56,132 nucleotides of DNA from an uncultured Aquimarina sp. Lineage in GTDB: Bacteria > Bacteroidota > Bacteroidia > Flavobacteriales > Flavobacteriaceae. Made by a program: the position numbers and the translations under genes. The stretch spans positions 1 to 56,132 of the forward strand of contig CANMLS010000039.1 of NCBI GenBank assembly GCA_947498785.1. Reading direction: 5' to 3'. Shown piece after piece: positions 34,885 to 42,053 of this stretch (positions within the stretch are counted from its first letter, which is position 1; the number at the start of each line of letters is the position of its first letter). The notes under the pieces were generated by a model. It did not search any database and was not told where the DNA came from. It saw only the letters and a program-made list of their open reading frames with translations.

Positions 34885-36576
34885 TTAAGCGTTTTTCTGA
34901 ATTTGTTTAGCAGCATGCTCTGCGGCCCTTGCTGTAAACGCCATATATGTAAGAGATGGATTTACACAACTAGCAGAGGTCATAAAAGATCCATCGGTGA
35001 CATATACATTGGGTACAGCATGAATTTGATTATATTTATTAAGAACTGATGTTTTTGGGTCTTTACCCATTCTTGCTGTTCCCATTTCATGTATTCCTAA
35101 TCCTATTCCTCCTATATTATCCCAGGATTTTACATTTTCAAATCCAGCTTTTATAAGCATGTCCATAGCTTGCTGCGCCATATCTTTTCTCATTTCTAGT
35201 TCGTTTTCTTTGAATTCTGCATCAAAAGTAACTGTGGGTAATCCCCATTCGTCTAGTTTTTCATAATCCAAAGTCATTTTATTATCATGATAAGGTAAAC
35301 ATTCACCAAATCCTTGTAACCCTATTTGCCATTTTCCAGGTTTTAGTATACTTTCTTTAAGTTCTGCTCCGTAACCTAATTCTGCTATCGATTCTCTCCA
35401 ATCTATTCTACTACCACCACCTTGATATCCATAACCTCGTTTGAATGTTTTTTGATCAGTTTCTCCTCCAATATTTCTAAATCTTGGAATATAGATTCCG
35501 TTTGGTCTTCTACCTTTATAATATTTATCTTGATAATCATTTGTGACTCCAGAAGCACCTACTTTAAAATGGTGATCCATTATATTATGTCCTAGTTCTC
35601 CTGAATCATTCCCCATTCCGTTTGGAAAGCGTTCTGATTTTGATTGCATAAGAATACTTGCAGATGCTATTGCAGAAGCACATAGAAATATAATTTTTGC
35701 TGTAAATTCTGTAGTTTCTTTGGTTTCTGCATCAATTACTTTTACTCCTGTAGCTTTTCCTGTTGCATCATCATATAGTACTTGATGTACAATAGAGTTA
35801 GGGCGTAAGGTCATATTTCCGGTTAGTTCTGCTGCTGGAAGAGTAGAAGAGTTACTACTAAAATAACCACCAAAAGGACAACCTCGCATACACCGATTTC
35901 TATATTGGCAATTCATACGTCCATCAAAAGTCTTTGTCCCTGTGATGTGCGCTGTTCTACCAATAGTTAATAATCGGTCTTTATAATTTTCAGAGATATT
36001 TGATTTTAAATGATCTTCAACACAGTTTAATTCCATAGGAGGTAGAAATTGACCATCAGGTAACTGCTCTAATCCTAATTTTTCACCACTTACTCCAATA
36101 AATTCTTCTACCTTATCATACCATGGTGCTATGTCTTTATATCGTACTGGCCAATCGACAGCAATATTCTCCTTTTTATTAGCTTCAAAATCTATATCGC
36201 TAAATCGGTAACTTTGTCTTCCCCACATAAGAGACCTACCACCAACATGATACCCTCTTATCCAGTCAAAACGTTTGGTTTCATTATATGGATGTTTAAG
36301 GTCATTTACAAAAAAATGACTATGTTCTTTATCAGTTACATATCCAGTTCGATGCTGTTTTTCTTGCTGTTTTATCTCTTCTCTTGATGGTTGACCTTTA
36401 AATTCTAAATCCCATGGGTTATCATTCATTGTAGTATAATCTTCGATATGTTTTACCATACGCCCACGTTCTAAGACTAAAGTTTTTAGTCCTTTCTCAC
36501 AGAGCTCTTTGGCGGCCCAGCCGCCACTAATTCCTGTTCCTACTACGATTGCATCATATTGAGGTTCTTTTTCCAT
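34885..36576 (-). CDS. GMC family FAD oxidoreductase (glucoside 3-dehydrogenase-like large subunit)
   Basis: A protein of 563 residues. The FAD dinucleotide fold is near the N-terminus (DAIVVGTGISGGWAAKELCE), with VGGRSLMWGRQS near residue 150, a Cys-rich segment CQYRNRCMRGCPFGG near 228 (possible Fe-S or structural motif as in gluconate 2-dehydrogenase large subunits), and the C-terminal MGTARMGKDP and NPSLTYMAFTARAAEH segments. There is no signal peptide, as it is co-exported by the subunit 3 partner. It oxidises a sugar hydroxyl and passes electrons to the cytochrome c encoded just upstream. Confidence 0.9.
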   Translation of the reverse strand: MEKEPQYDAIVVGTGISGGWAAKELCEKGLKTLVLERGRMVKHIEDYTTMNDNPWDLEFKGQPSREEIKQQEKQHRTGYVTDKEHSHFFVNDLKHPYNETKRFDWIRGYHVGGRSLMWGRQSYRFSDIDFEANKKENIAVDWPVRYKDIAPWYDKVEEFIGVSGEKLGLEQLPDGQFLPPMELNCVEDHLKSNISENYKDRLLTIGRTAHITGTKTFDGRMNCQYRNRCMRGCPFGGYFSSNSSTLPAAELTGNMTLRPNSIVHQVLYDDATGKATGVKVIDAETKETTEFTAKIIFLCASAIASASILMQSKSERFPNGMGNDSGELGHNIMDHHFKVGASGVTNDYQDKYYKGRRPNGIYIPRFRNIGGETDQKTFKRGYGYQGGGSRIDWRESIAELGYGAELKESILKPGKWQIGLQGFGECLPYHDNKMTLDYEKLDEWGLPTVTFDAEFKENELEMRKDMAQQAMDMLIKAGFENVKSWDNIGGIGLGIHEMGTARMGKDPKTSVLNKYNQIHAVPNVYVTDGSFMTSASCVNPSLTYMAFTARAAEHAAKQIQKNA

Positions 36577-36598
36577 AATATATAATAGAGGGTAATTT

Positions 36599-37108
36599 TT
36601 ATTCTTTTAAAATCCTAAACCATTCAGCTAGTGCTCTGGCTTCTTCTTCTGTTATATTTTGATTGATCATCATGGTATTATTATAAGCTTTAAATAATGC
36701 CATAGCGACAGGGTCTTTTTTTACCATCTCCTCTGGGTTCATGATCATATTCATAACCCATTCTGGACTTCTTTTCTTATATATTCCAACCATTGGAGGC
36801 CCTATCATATTTTTTTGAGCTTTATGGCAGGCTGTACATTTTGCTTTAAAAAGTTGAGCACCTCGATCAGAGAGTTCTGTATTAACATGATCTTCGAAAG
36901 TTATTGAGGATATTGGGCCAATACCTTTATTATCAAGTATAACAGGGATAGTTGATGCGTTCTGAGGTTCAGTTTTCTTTTCTTCTTTTTTGGTTCCTAT
37001 ATGGATCGTTTCTTTATTTGATTTTTTTTCTTTTGAACAACTACTAATAAAACAAAGAAAAAAAAGACTGTAGATAAAGGCAATTGACAATGATGTATAT
37101 TTATACAT
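36599..37108 (-). CDS. c-type cytochrome lipoprotein
   Basis: A protein of 169 residues with a lipoprotein signal (YSLFFLCFISSC), a charged spacer and one haem c domain with CTACHK and a distal Met in the MIGPPMVGIYKK or MMINQ segment. It is the first gene of the operon and probably the electron acceptor of the GMC dehydrogenase, linking sugar oxidation to the respiratory chain. Confidence 0.9.
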   Translation of the reverse strand: MYKYTSLSIAFIYSLFFLCFISSCSKEKKSNKETIHIGTKKEEKKTEPQNASTIPVILDNKGIGPISSITFEDHVNTELSDRGAQLFKAKCTACHKAQKNMIGPPMVGIYKKRSPEWVMNMIMNPEEMVKKDPVAMALFKAYNNTMMINQNITEEEARALAEWFRILKE

Positions 37109-37144
37109 TTCTAAATTAGATTAATCATTATGATTAGAGTTAAA

Positions 37145-37152
37145 CAAAATTA
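37145..37152 (-). promoter_or_regulatory. -7 element of the 3-keto-sugar operon
   Basis: TAATTTTG on the minus strand, 36 nt before the cytochrome ATG, is an exact TAnnTTTG match. The eight genes downstream have gaps of 4-26 nt and no terminator, so this one promoter could serve all. Confidence 0.5.
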
Positions 37153-37680
37153 GTTTTAATTTAATTTAAAAAAAAATATATATAAAATCATTTTTTTAAC
37201 ATTATAATTGTTGATTTGTTAGTTTTGTGAAAATTTTGTTGTTTTTTGATTTTAGAACAAGTGGTTTGTTCGTGCAATTTTGATCATGAAAAAGTTTTAG
37301 CTTTTTCGATTCGATATAAAACATAACTTCTTATTTCATAGTAGCGATACGACGTAATATCATTTTTGTATAAAATGGAGACTATAAATCGATAAATAGG
37401 TTAATTACGTTTTTTGATAGATAATTAAGAGTGTGAATGAAGCATCATTTGAAAAGTAATGCCAGAAATTATTTGTCACTTTCTGTAGTCAATATAGGAA
37501 GGATCAAAGAAATGTAGATGATATTCCTAATATAACATAATTCAATATTTTATATACCCTGTTTTCAGGGTATTCTTTTTTCACGGAAAAAGGTGTTTGG
37601 CGATGGGGTAAGATTATTCAATTTTGTATTATCAATTTGAAACAAGAATTTATCCTAATCATTAACATCAAAAATTAATT
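37153..37680. other. Gene-free stretch, about 530 bp
   Basis: No ORF of note. It contains an A-G/C-T hairpin at about 37288-37306 (AAAAAG pairing with CTTTTT), and a terminator-like hairpin at 37554-37573. The latter could end an RNA made from within this gap. Confidence 0.5.
37554..37580 (+). terminator. Hairpin with T-run in an intergenic gap
   Basis: ATACCCTG (37554-37561) pairs with CAGGGTAT (37566-37573) around a TTTT loop and is followed by TCTTTTTTC. No annotated gene lies directly upstream on this strand, so a small RNA from about 37400-37573 is possible. Confidence 0.6.
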
Positions 37681-38094
37681 ATGAAAAAAGTAATTGTAAA
37701 CCTTTCATTAATAATAGCAATATTAGCAACGGTATCATGTAAGAATGAAGCAAAATCTGATGCTTCAACTTCTGAAGAAACTACTCAAACTTCGGAGAGC
37801 AGAAAAGAAGATAGTACATCTACAGAATCAGCAAATGGTGTTCCTAATTTTAGTGACAAAAAAGTACAGGAATACGTGAATGCTTATGAAGCGTACATTG
37901 CAGAGTATAAGAAAGCAGTAGAAAGTAAAGATATGACAGCTTTTGCAGCACTTGGTGAACAAGGACAAGAATTAGGACAGAAAGCTCAGGATGTAATGGG
38001 AAACCTTTCTGGAGATGATGTTAAAAAGTTGAATGGTTATATGCAAGAAAAATCGACACAGTTACAAGAACTGTCAAAGAAACTGATGCAGTAA
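37681..38094 (+). CDS. Small lipoprotein of unknown function
   Basis: A protein of 137 residues with a lipoprotein signal (LIIAILATVSC, Cys about residue 20), a Ser/Thr/Glu-rich spacer to about 60 and an alpha-helical domain (FSDKKVQEYVNAYEAYIAEY, then a second helix pair ending QELSKKLMQ). No enzymatic motif is visible. It stands alone. Confidence 0.82.
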   Translation: MKKVIVNLSLIIAILATVSCKNEAKSDASTSEETTQTSESRKEDSTSTESANGVPNFSDKKVQEYVNAYEAYIAEYKKAVESKDMTAFAALGEQGQELGQKAQDVMGNLSGDDVKKLNGYMQEKSTQLQELSKKLMQ

Positions 38095-38503
38095 GTTTAG
38101 TTAGTTACTATTTTAGTTAGTGGGTTGTATCAGCTAGGCCTCATTCTGTATAAGAGTGAGGTCTGATTATATATGAGTCGTGTACATAAATGTTTTAATC
38201 TCTATCATTATCGATTGGGGTTATGATAATAGATAGAGTACTTCCAATTTTGTTATTTAATAATACGACAAGTGTTCTGAGGAGGTTTTAACATCTAATC
38301 GTGTTGGTTACCATTTTAAACTAGGGAAATGGAGAGAAAAATCAGTCAACAAATGCACATTTAAAAGTAAGAAAAGGTTAGGGAATCATCGTATGTACCA
38401 CAGGGAAAACAAAACTACATTATGATACAATAATTTTGAATCATTTGTTGACGCAAACTTTGTTGATTTACTTTTTAAAATAAGGGAGATTGTTTTTAAT
38501 TTT

Positions 38504-38664
38504 GAACTCATCTTGAGTAGTGGTTTTCAACCGAAAAGTTTAGCTTTTGTGCTATAATGAAGTAGTCTTTTTTCAGCATAGCCATAGCTATGGTTAAAAA
38601 AATCTACAAAATTAGGGGGCAAAATGTGAATTTTGCAGATCAAAGCATTACTCAAGATGAGTTC
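38504..38664. repeat. 161-bp palindromic element with nested stems (MITE- or RNA-like)
   Basis: GAACTCATCTTGAGTA at 38504-38519 has its exact complement at 38649-38664. Inside are further inverted pairs: a long stem built of GTAGTC, T6 and CATAG against CTATGG, A7 and CTAC around 38563-38607; a small AAAAG/CTTTT hairpin; and GCAAAAT pairing with ATTTTGC around 38618-38636. Nested perfect arms with no ORF are typical of a miniature inverted-repeat element or a structured RNA. No target-site duplication is obvious. Confidence 0.75.
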
Positions 38665-38762
38665 TTTATCTAAATTTCTAATAGTATAATTGAATTATAT
38701 GCAAAACAAATAATTTAAACGTTTTTTATGATTAAAAATGAAGTGTAAATCATTTAGAACAT

Positions 38763-38770
38763 TAACTTTG
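38763..38770 (+). promoter_or_regulatory. -7 element of the small export protein gene
   Basis: TAACTTTG matches TAnnTTTG, 23 nt before the GTG start at 38794, and supports that start. Confidence 0.5.
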
Positions 38771-38793
38771 CGTATTATAAGAAAAGTAAGTTT

Positions 38794-39252
38794 GTGATTC
38801 AAGATATTGTTATAGCTATTTTGTGGAGTATTTCTCCTTTTGGAGAGGCAAAAGTTGGTATTCCGTACGGTATGTTTAATGGAGTAAACATTTACCTTGT
38901 TTTTGTGGTATGTTTTCTTGCCAATGTTCTCGTTTTTCCCATAATGATATTTTTTTTAGAAAAGGTAAATAGTTATTTACTACGATGGCACTTTTATAAG
39001 AAAGCTGCGATCTACGTAGCTCGAAAAGCAAAAGTAGGATCTGGTGATAAAATTCAGAAATACGGTTTTTGGGGTCTTCTTTTATTTGTTATGATCCCAT
39101 TACCAGGAACAGGAGTATATGCAGGAAGTATTGCATCTTACCTATTTAAGATCAAAAAAAGAAAAGCTTTTATGGCAAATACTTTAGGGATTTTCTTTTC
39201 TTCAGTAATCGTTTGGGGGACCACTTTACTTACCATGCAAGGCATTTCTTAA
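38794..39252 (+). CDS. Small multidrug export-like membrane protein (PF06695 type)
   Basis: A protein of 152 residues from a GTG start, with about four membrane segments. The ILWSISPFGEAKVGIPYGM start, with its helix-break Pro, and the conserved LFVMIPLPGTGVYAGSIASY block near residue 100 match the Sm_multidrug_ex family. Family function is poorly defined (a DedA/VTT-like topology has been noted). The gene stands alone. Confidence 0.85.
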   Translation: MIQDIVIAILWSISPFGEAKVGIPYGMFNGVNIYLVFVVCFLANVLVFPIMIFFLEKVNSYLLRWHFYKKAAIYVARKAKVGSGDKIQKYGFWGLLLFVMIPLPGTGVYAGSIASYLFKIKKRKAFMANTLGIFFSSVIVWGTTLLTMQGIS

Positions 39253-39531
39253 ATTTTTCTTTTGTAATAAAATCTAAAATGTTAGATGATATAAGCGAGT
39301 TAGATATAGAATAGTAATCATCTTTTTTCTTCAGAAGAATACAGAAATAAAATAAATTTATTACAGAAAAAGAAGAATGATGTTTGACTACTAATCAATT
39401 TTTCTAATTATACAACGTCACTATTTCAGATGTGATATAAAGGGTTAATATTATTTAGCTTAGTATTGGATATTACTGTGAAAATAAATAATGGTTTGGT
39501 TTTAAAAATAAATTTGGAAGTTAAATTATAA

Positions 39532-39678
39532 ATGATGAATATTTGTAATCAAATGAAGCAAAATAGAAAACATATTGCACCGAAATCACTGTTTATTCAA
39601 TGTGATTATAGATGGGTCAAAGAAATACCTATGAGAAAAAGGACGCTATGTAACTATTTTAATTATTTTTTGAAGTGA
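39532..39678 (+). CDS. Possible 48-residue small protein
   Basis: An ATG-ATG start, a basic sequence with IQCDYRWVKEIPMRK and a TGA stop, followed 28 nt later by a strong terminator. The composition is protein-like, but there is no promoter match or family. It could equally be a small RNA ending at that terminator. Confidence 0.25.
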   Translation: MMNICNQMKQNRKHIAPKSLFIQCDYRWVKEIPMRKRTLCNYFNYFLK

Positions 39679-39705
39679 TTTAAAATTAGAAAACCAATAT
39701 AGAAT

Positions 39706-39737
39706 AAAAAGCGTCCAAGAAATTGGACGCTTTTTTT
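39706..39737 (+). terminator. Strong intrinsic terminator
   Basis: AAAAAGCGTCCAA (39706-39718) pairs with TTGGACGCTTTTT (39723-39735) and the T-run goes on to 39737. The GGACGCT half also occurs at 39642, so an alternative pairing with upstream RNA is possible. Confidence 0.85.
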
Positions 39738-40288
39738 ATTGATTTTTTTGAAATAAGGTAAATACATACAATCTGTTTGACAATAATCGTGAAGAAGTAC
39801 AGAAAATATGTAATGAGACATGAAATTTTAATGGATAATCAAATAATTTTAAAAAAGAAAGTAATTTTTTAAGTGAATGGATAAAAGTTAATTAGCGCAT
39901 AAAGAATTAGTATTTGGAAAGTAAGCATCAGGGAGACAGACGATTACTGCAACTATCCAAAATCTGTTGAAAAACGGACAGGAATTTCTATGTTTAAAAT
40001 TCATCATAATAGTCTGATAATCAGTAAAATAAATCAAAAAAAAAGCTTGAATATTAAAAAAAAGATTTCATCTTTGCATTGCAATCAAAACAAAAGTAAT
40101 AATCAAGATTGCACAATTATAAATATTATAAAGTATATAAAAATGACACCGAATTATTCAAAACATATTATAAACCGTCTCTTTATCAAACAAAGAGAAT
40201 ATTGTTCTGATGTGAACATAAAAGGTGTCTGCTTTATAGAAAGGATGTGTATAAAAATATAGAATATACAAATACCAAAATATATAAG

Positions 40289-40318
40289 AAGACGCCCGAA
40301 CAAGGCGTCTTTTTTTTG
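40289..40318 (+). terminator. Strong intrinsic terminator
   Basis: AAGACGCC (40289-40296) pairs with GGCGTCTT (40304-40311), and the T-run goes on to 40317. It lies before the tRNA-like gene and ends a transcript of unknown nature. Confidence 0.8.
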
Positions 40319-40381
40319 GATAAAACTTTTTTTGAAGATTAGTTTTAGTGAACCAGAAAAAGAAAATGGTTCAATTCACTT

Positions 40382-40455
40382 AGTACCGTAGCATAATGGG
40401 CTAGTCCAGCCGACTGTCTCTCGAAAGGTTGCGGGTTCGAATCCCGCCGGTACTA
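40382..40455 (+). tRNA. tRNA-like gene, anticodon best read as GTC (Asp), mismatched stems
   Basis: A 74-nt cloverleaf can be drawn. The 7-bp acceptor AGTACCG/CGGTACT is perfect (8 bp if T40381 is paired with A40455), TA stands at 8-9, the T-arm GCGGG-TTCGAAT-CCCGC is canonical and the D-loop contains GG. Spacing puts the anticodon loop at CTGTCTC, hence GTC. However the D-stem GCAT/GTCC has a C-C clash and the anticodon stem GCCGA/TCGAA pairs at only three of five positions. CCA is not encoded. It may be a decayed or atypical tRNA, and the identity is uncertain. Confidence 0.5.
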
Positions 40456-40662
40456 CAAAGCAGAACTCGAGGTGAGAAGTTTATCCTGAGCATAGCAGAA
40501 AGGAACTCTGCCAGTACAGCAAAACTTTGGGGCATAACAATAATAGTTTATCCTCCTTAAAAGTAAGAGATTATAGAGCTTGTGTCGAACTTGTTTCAGT
40601 ATTCGAGTCTTTCTATTTGTATTAATTTTTTTAAAAATGTATAACCAATTCATTTAATTATT
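40456..40662. other. Spacer with repeat-like remnants after the tRNA-like gene
   Basis: The segment GTTTATCCTGAGCATAGCAG at 40479-40498 and TGTCGAACTTGTTTCAGTAT at 40581-40600 resemble the two halves of palindromic intergenic repeats common in flavobacterial genomes (around TTCGAC and CTGAG cores). This is from memory of the motif style and not tested. No gene seen. Confidence 0.3.
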
Positions 40663-40839
40663 ATGGAAACTCACTTTACTATTACCAAAAGAAAAATGAA
40701 CACTATGAAGCTTTTGATCACTAGAGTGTTATCAAAGTGGGCTTCAAATTACATCAATGTGATGAGCAAAGCTTTATATCCTCCTGAGACCAAGGGAGTA
40801 AAAAGCAAAAATGACAGACATCGTATTTTTTATAAGTGA
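40663..40839 (+). CDS. Possible 58-residue basic protein
   Basis: ATG at 40663, TGA at 40837-40839. The protein starts METHFTITKRKMNTMKLLI, continues with a helical, Trp-containing segment (VLSKWASNYINVMSKALYPP) and ends in basic KSKNDRHRIFYK. The amino-acid mix looks real, including acceptable third-base use, but I recognise no family. A structured RNA follows 90 nt later. Confidence 0.45.
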   Translation: METHFTITKRKMNTMKLLITRVLSKWASNYINVMSKALYPPETKGVKSKNDRHRIFYK

Positions 40840-40927
40840 TTTTCATACTTATGTAAAATCGTTGCGCAATATTATTTGATCTTTGTTGTGTAATTAAAAC
40901 AAGCTCTCATGTTTAATGAGGTATAAT

Positions 40928-40991
40928 AGAGGGTTTGGAATAGCGCCCTGTTACAATGGGGTAAGTAGCAGGGCTATAATAAAAAACCTCT
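40928..40991. ncRNA. Structured RNA-like stem (two nested helices)
   Basis: An outer helix AGAGG-bulge-TTT (40928-40936) pairs with AAACCTCT (40984-40991). An inner 10-bp helix GCCCTGTTAC (40945-40954) pairs with GTAGCAGGGC (40965-40974) with one G-U pair. The 10-nt apical loop is AATGGGGTAA. It lies between the 58-residue ORF and the NrtR gene. It may be a small RNA or leader element; no known riboswitch motif is recognised. Confidence 0.45.
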
Positions 40992-41225
40992 TTAGTTTAA
41001 AAGGAAAAGCTGGGTAAAATACCTTTGATCATTGCTACAGAATGATTGGATGAAGTTATTGTTTCAAATTCTTCATTTCACTATAAAAAATAAATCCTTG
41101 ACCTACAAAAATGTACAATGGATTTGTGTTAATTATATATTATCCAGATACAGAAGATTTTGTATTGCTGAGACTTTTATTAAGGAAATTGAAATTAAAA
41201 TAACCTAAAACTTGAGTTAAATTCA

Positions 41226-41247
41226 TAATTTTGCGTTTATGATAAGC
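41226..41247 (+). promoter_or_regulatory. -7 element and possible NrtR half-operator at the regulator's own gene
   Basis: TAATTTTG (41226-41233) lies only 5 nt before the ATG at 41239, so the message may be nearly leaderless. TTGCGT begins at 41231 and matches the left half of the palindrome found at prs and nadV. The right half at the same spacing is AAGCCA, only four of six positions. Weak autoregulation is possible. Confidence 0.4.
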
Positions 41248-41919
41248 CAAAATATTAAAGTCGCTGTTGATGCTGTAGTCTTTGGATACAAAGACAGAAA
41301 AATTAATGTACTATTGATAAAGAGAAATATAGACCCGTATAAAAATTCGTGGGCGTTACCGGGAGGTCTGGTTTTAGAAGATGAAAATCTCGAACAAGCA
41401 GTAGAACGAGAGTTAAAAGAAGAGACCAACGTTACTATAGACTATTTGGAGCAGTTATATTCATTTGGGAATCTGGGTCGGGATCCAAGAAATAGAGTAG
41501 TAAGTATTGCCTATTTTGCTTTGGTAAAACCAGAACATCATAAGATAAAAGCAGACACGGATGCCAAAGATGTAGCATGGTTTAATGTGCAAGAACTTCC
41601 AGAATTAGCTTTTGATCATCAAATTATCTTTAATAAAGCCAAAGAGAGACTTCAGAGTAAATTAACTTATGAGCCTATTGGTTTTGATTTATTAGAAAAT
41701 AAGTTTTTGTTTTCTGATTTAGAAAAACTGTATATGACTATTCTGGAAAAACAGATAGATCGTAGAAATTTCAGAAAAAAAATACTTGGGTTTGGAATTC
41801 TCACGGAATTGGAAGAAAAAGTCTCTGAAGGTAGAGGTAGACCAGCCAACCTTTTTAAATTTAATAAAAAACGATATTTTAAATTAAAAGAGGAAGGCTT
41901 CTTTTTTGATATCAAATGA
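41239..41919 (+). CDS. nrtR: NrtR-type Nudix transcriptional regulator of NAD metabolism
   Basis: A protein of 226 residues. The N-terminal 150 residues are a Nudix domain starting KVAVDAVVFGYKDRKINVLL, with SWALPGGLVLEDENLEQAVE and the box region RELKEETNV, which is typical of NrtR (ADP-ribose-sensing Nudix). Residues about 155-226 form a winged helix (YMTILEKQIDRRNFRKKILG, then GRPANLFKFNKKRYFKLKEE) as in NrtR DNA-binding domains. NrtR represses NAD salvage genes and releases DNA on binding ADP-ribose or related ligands. The genes that follow (prs-like, NADAR, ADP-ribosylglycohydrolases, nadV) fit this role. Whether the Nudix box is catalytically alive cannot be judged. Confidence 0.88.
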   Translation: MISQNIKVAVDAVVFGYKDRKINVLLIKRNIDPYKNSWALPGGLVLEDENLEQAVERELKEETNVTIDYLEQLYSFGNLGRDPRNRVVSIAYFALVKPEHHKIKADTDAKDVAWFNVQELPELAFDHQIIFNKAKERLQSKLTYEPIGFDLLENKFLFSDLEKLYMTILEKQIDRRNFRKKILGFGILTELEEKVSEGRGRPANLFKFNKKRYFKLKEEGFFFDIK

Positions 41920-41980
41920 TCTTTTTGATGTCGTTTTTGAATATTCAGTGATCTGTCTTATTGGGACATAACTTTATTAT

Positions 41981-42051
41981 TATTGTTGTTTTTACGCAAA
42001 ATGCTTGGGAAAGTTATTTTTCTATTCTATATTTGCGTAAAAATAACACAA
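41981..42051 (+). promoter_or_regulatory. prs promoter with two candidate NrtR operators
   Basis: TTG (42005-42007), a 20-nt spacer and TATATTTG (42028-42035) are an exact Bacteroidota promoter. A 19-bp palindrome, TTGCGT-N7-ACACAA (42033-42051), overlaps the -7 element and the start site and ends 2 nt before the ATG. A weaker copy with a good right half, ACGCAA (41994-41999), and a four-of-six left half lies just upstream of the -33 TTG. The nadV promoter carries a matching palindrome in the same place. Confidence 0.65.
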
Positions 42052-42053
42052 TT

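Larger units (their letters stand above)
38095..38793. other. Gene-free stretch with structured elements, about 700 bp
   Basis: No convincing ORF. It holds an 11-bp inverted repeat (GTCAACAAATG at 38345-38355 and its complement at 38442-38452) and the 161-bp palindromic element at 38504-38664 listed separately. The right end carries the promoter of the export gene. Confidence 0.6.
39253..40381. other. Sparse 1.1 kb stretch with two terminators and doubtful small ORFs
   Basis: No ORF above 60 codons looks real. Two short frames each end just before a strong terminator: 39532-39678 (48 codons) and 40143-40262 (39 codons, inside a 90-codon frame with poor composition). Both could be small proteins or small RNAs. 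Confidence 0.5.

Noticed and set aside
39990..40262. 90-codon ORF as a real gene
   Set aside because: Composition is dominated by Ile, Lys and Asn from AT-rich DNA, with no family or leader. Only its last 39 codons are weakly plausible.
40453..40653. 66-codon minus-strand ORF after the tRNA-like gene
   Set aside because: It crosses repeat-like remnants and the tRNA 3' end, and has an unlikely composition.
41961..42053. N-terminal extension of the prs-like protein from TTG 41961
   Set aside because: The extra 31 codons cover an exact promoter and palindrome, and the protein family begins at the ATG at 42054.
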